Of a DNA stretch of 64,000 bases, positions 61,381 through 64,000 are shown piece by piece. The first letter of the stretch is position 1. Each line of letters begins with the position of its first letter. The DNA is from Straminergon stramineum. Taxonomy: Eukaryota; Streptophyta; Bryopsida; Hypnales; Calliergonaceae. The position numbers were made by a program, and so were the translations under genes. The stretch is from the NCBI GenBank assembly GCA_963920665.1, contig OY987263.1:45419218-45483217 (forward strand), given 5' to 3'. The notes beneath the pieces are model-generated. The model had not been told where the DNA came from, ran no database searches, and worked only from the letters and a program-made list of their open reading frames with translations.

Positions 61381-62002
61381 CTAGCTACCCCCCTTGAAAC
61401 TCAAGACTTACTCTGAAGCAAGCTAATTAAGATCAATCAGCGTTGATCGAGACTAGAATATTATCAGTATCTGAAGGTCTGGATTTGCATGCAATGGGTA
61501 CGTTGGATTCCATGCTAGTGGACTCGTGTCTAGCATTCAGAGCAGCAGAATTTTATTTTCCGCAAGTGAGAAAGTGAGCATATACTCTGGATTCTTCGAG
61601 TTCTGAAAAGGGGGCGAATCTATAAAAGGGGAGTGGGGAGTGTGGTCCGTTGGCAGGTCTGGTGGGATCCAGGCTTGGTTCTAGAACAGTCCGAGAGTCG
61701 GCATGCTTGCTTTGATTTCAGTAGCTAGATCTGGTGTTGTGATAGTAGCTATCATTAGCTAGGGTTGGAGCTAGAGCAGGACTTCGATCGAGTGCACAAT
61801 AGAGTAAAAATATTCATGTTTAGAGAGACGATCATGTGCTGTTGGAAGTACCGGTAACCAGGAGCCTTGTATTTTTAGTGACCTGGCTGGTGGTGACTGG
61901 GCTGTGAAGATGGAGTTTTTTGCTGAGTCCTCCAGGTGAAGTTGGAGCTACAGTGAACTGTACAAATAGACTTTGAATGATTGGACATTTGAAATATTAT
62001 CA
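61381..62002 (+). other. Probable 3' UTR/downstream flank of BTB gene
   Basis: Mixed-composition sequence after the stop codon (TAGCTAGCTACCCC). No canonical AATAAA seen, so the polyadenylation site is undetermined. Repeats begin at about 62,003. Confidence 0.4.
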
Positions 62003-62416
62003 GGATAATCACCCATTTCCGATCACTTAAGCAATTCAGCCTATCTGCGGCCTGGGAAAAGTTCAGGAAAAAATTTCCTCCTCTAAGTTAGAGATATAGT
62101 TTTCAGGAGGAATTCATAATTTCCTAAATTTTCTCTTAAGAGCGAAATGATCACGAATTTTTTCGTGAAGATTTTATATGTCCCATTCTTGATATGTAGA
62201 CAAACTTACTTCCAACCATAGGATGGTTCCAAAAGCGGTGTAAGGCTTCCAATGTACATGTTGTGACCATATAAGCCTTCAATGAACACTTCCTAGACAT
62301 TTTCGTTGTCCCTAGGGTCTTGTGGTGCATGAGCTCTCACCTACAATTCATCTGATTGGAGATGGAGCAGCCTAAACTATGGGAATGGGAGGTTGATTGG
62401 AAATGGGTAATCTTCT
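62003..62416. mobile_element. GGGAGGCAACCC-family MITE, copy E2 (diverged)
   Basis: The left end GGATAATCACCCATTTCC and the right end (reverse complement AGAAGATTACCCATTTCC) share the ACCCATTTCC(A/G)A(T/C)CA core with E1 and E3. The outermost bases have drifted. The interior resembles E3, for example CACTTAAGCAATT after the left TIR. About 414 bp, non-coding. Confidence 0.65.
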
Positions 62417-62496
62417 CTTAATACCTGGTTACCGTGGCTTGTGCAGTAGAGAGTAACCCCCTTTTCTTTGGACCATTGGCCCCAGATTGCATGATA

Positions 62497-62725
62497 GTAA
62501 CCCCTAAATGACGTGGCGGACGTTTTTCGTCCGATGAATGACAAGGAATTCTTCTCTGTAGGACAGAATTGCAACTATTCATCCTTGGAATTAGGGGTGG
62601 AAAGGGAGATCTTCTACAGTAGTTTGACTCCCCATGAGTATTTTTGATTCTTTTAAAGGGTATGATGTCACATGGTTCCAAGGTGCGTGATTTTTATGGT
62701 CACCAGCCTGGTGTTCAAGGGTTAA
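62497..62725 (-). mobile_element. TTAA-bounded MITE family, copy B
   Basis: Runs from GTAACCCCTAAATGACG (one change in the TTAA) to CAAGGGTTAA. It matches copy A in reverse orientation: GAATGACAAGGAATTCT, TTGCAACTATTCATCCT, GATCTTCTACAGTAGTTTGA and CACATGGTTCCAA all have counterparts. 229 bp, non-coding. Confidence 0.82.
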
Positions 62726-63038
62726 ATAAATGTCTACTTTTCACCAAGTAGAAGTAACATTTTCTGCCATAAAATTTTCATTTCCTTAAGAAAATGTGGA
62801 TGAAGTTACCAAATTCATATGAAAAACTTCATGAAAATGATTGGAAAGAGTGGTTCTCCAGAAGATGGATGAATGTAGAAATACAAAAGAATTAATGGTG
62901 AAGCTTGTCCCCACTTGTAATAGTGTCCTCAGAGGAAGGTTTAATGAAGAATAGTATAGAGAAATCAGAGCACCAAAGTCCATGCGACCATATTTCTACA
63001 CTCCATAGAGTTTTGTCTTGAGTTTTTTCAAACTCTAA
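62726..63038. other. AT-rich spacer between MITEs
   Basis: Nothing recognised. A 65-codon minus-strand frame is unsupported. Confidence 0.45.
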
Positions 63039-63437
63039 GGCATACGACCCATTTCCAACCACTTAAGCAATTGTGCATATATAGAGCGTGGGATTCTCAA
63101 GTGGAAAATTTTCTTGTGTACAGAAATAGATTTGGGAAGGATTCCATATTTTTCCAAAATTTTATTTCTCAAAGCATCATTATTATGAATTTTTTAGTTC
63201 AAGATTTTGTTCAATCTATATTGGTCATATAGGTTTTCCTGTTTCCAATGAAGGGTTGATTGCGAAATTGACCAAGGATTGGTTGCAATGTTGACAATCT
63301 TGTAGCCAAACAGAATGAGTTGCAATTGCATTGGGAATTGTGCCACAATAATTCATTATTGCTTAGCAATATATGAGTAGATAGACAAAAGTCTACAGTC
63401 CGGAAATGGGAGGGTGATTAGAAAGGGGTTGCCTCCT
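63039..63437. mobile_element. GGGAGGCAACCC-family MITE, copy E3
   Basis: The left end GGCATACGACCCATTTCC continues into AACCACTTAAGCAATT. The right end in reverse complement is AGGAGGCAACCCCTTTC. About 399 bp, non-coding. It is closer to E1 at its right end than E2 is. Confidence 0.7.
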
Positions 63438-63612
63438 ATAGCTCATGCTCTTGCATTGTACACACTTTATGATGAACTCTAATTCCTCGCCAAATTTTAA
63501 GTGATCACCATTCTAGTGCTTTCTTAGAAAGTAAAAAATAGTTTGGTGGGGAGCTCTATTTTGTTGTGGTTGACTACTTTTTCTATTATTGATTATATTA
63601 AGGAAAAATTTC

Positions 63613-63840
63613 TTAACCCTTAAAGAATGTTTTGTCTATTTTTTAAACGATGAATGGCAAAGAATCTTACTATGTAGGACAGAAGTGCAATTGTTCACCC
63701 TTGGAATTTCGTGCAAAAGGGGAGATCATGTACAATAGTTTGACCTCCAATGAGTACTTTTAAAAATTAAAAAAAGATGATGTCATCCAATTCAAAAAAG
63801 GATGATTTCCACAATCATTAGGCAAGTATTCAAAGATTAA
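63613..63840 (-). mobile_element. TTAA-bounded MITE family, copy C
   Basis: Runs from TTAACCCTTAAAGAATG to CAAAGATTAA, with intact TTAA at both edges. The interior matches copy B in the same orientation: GATGAATGGCAAAGAATCTT, TAGGACAGAAGTGCAA, ACAATAGTTTGACCTCC, GATGATGTCATCC. 228 bp, more diverged than A and B. Confidence 0.78.
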
Positions 63841-64000
63841 GTATCCTTTATGAAGGAACCTTGATATGTCTTAAGCACAATATGAGGTGGGGGAAATAAA
63901 GTAAGTTGACAAATTGTCATCCCTTCAGTTGCTGCACCAATGCACCCATTCATATTCATTACATTTGCATTTAGAAAAAAAATTGATTCACAAATTGGAG

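Noticed and set aside
1..64000. CRISPR array, prokaryotic defence cluster or organellar insert
   Set aside because: No regularly spaced palindromic repeats, no operon-like gene packing and no plastid or mitochondrial genes. The genes contain spliceosomal introns.

Overview
The window is nuclear plant DNA. It is AT-rich, repeat-laden sequence with two GC-richer, intron-containing protein genes that I could reconstruct exon by exon. The evidence is eukaryotic spliceosomal introns, plant-type MITEs (Stowaway, Tourist and CACTA termini), a telo-box-like motif upstream of a translation gene, and a land-plant-specific BTB/POZ family. Introns are mostly 70-950 bp, which argues against a large-intron fern or conifer and fits a bryophyte or lycophyte-like plant, possibly a moss. 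That placement is low-confidence inference.

Layout. 0-3.9 kb: AT-rich sequence with a dispersed repeat copy (called R1 here), a Stowaway-type MITE and a 2.2-kb-spaced direct repeat. 3.9-5.7 kb: a GC-richer island with tandem duplications and an unrecognised 100-codon ORF. 6.3-8.0 kb: a larger Stowaway-bounded segment with another MITE nested in it. 10.6-19.8 kb, minus strand: a complete translation initiation factor eIF5B gene (18 coding exons, 1,382 aa). 20-34 kb: gene-free AT-rich sequence with a CACTA-type hairpin MITE, an (AT)n tract, a 315-bp TIR element, R1 fragments and a Tourist-like element with a 129-bp near-perfect palindrome. 34.4-37.1 kb: a less AT-rich island without a recognisable gene. 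37-51 kb: more AT-rich sequence with a decayed non-LTR reverse transcriptase, a solo LTR with an exact 5-bp target duplication, and an R1 copy interrupted by a TTAA-bounded MITE. 51-54.5 kb: further MITE/foldback elements. 54.8-61.4 kb, plus strand: a complete BTB/POZ protein gene (7 coding exons, 681 aa). 61.4-64 kb: its 3' flank and a cluster of two MITE families.

The two genes have no obvious functional link. eIF5B is the GTPase that joins ribosomal subunits. The BTB protein belongs to an At1g63850-like plant family, probably CUL3 adaptor-like, with function not established here. No operon, CRISPR array, rRNA or tRNA gene was seen.

The most interesting points are: (i) a four-copy, roughly 230-bp MITE family bounded by TTAACCC...GGGTTAA, with a paralogous empty site in the same window, which looks piggyBac-like; (ii) one GC-AG intron in each gene, both ending the reading frame soon after the donor if retained; (iii) a 282-bp (94-aa) tandem repeat inside eIF5B; (iv) a 35-bp exon fragment copied into the upstream intron of the BTB gene. 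I did not find a new multi-gene system. Exon boundaries were assigned by hand from splice consensus, reading phase and family conservation, without transcript data.
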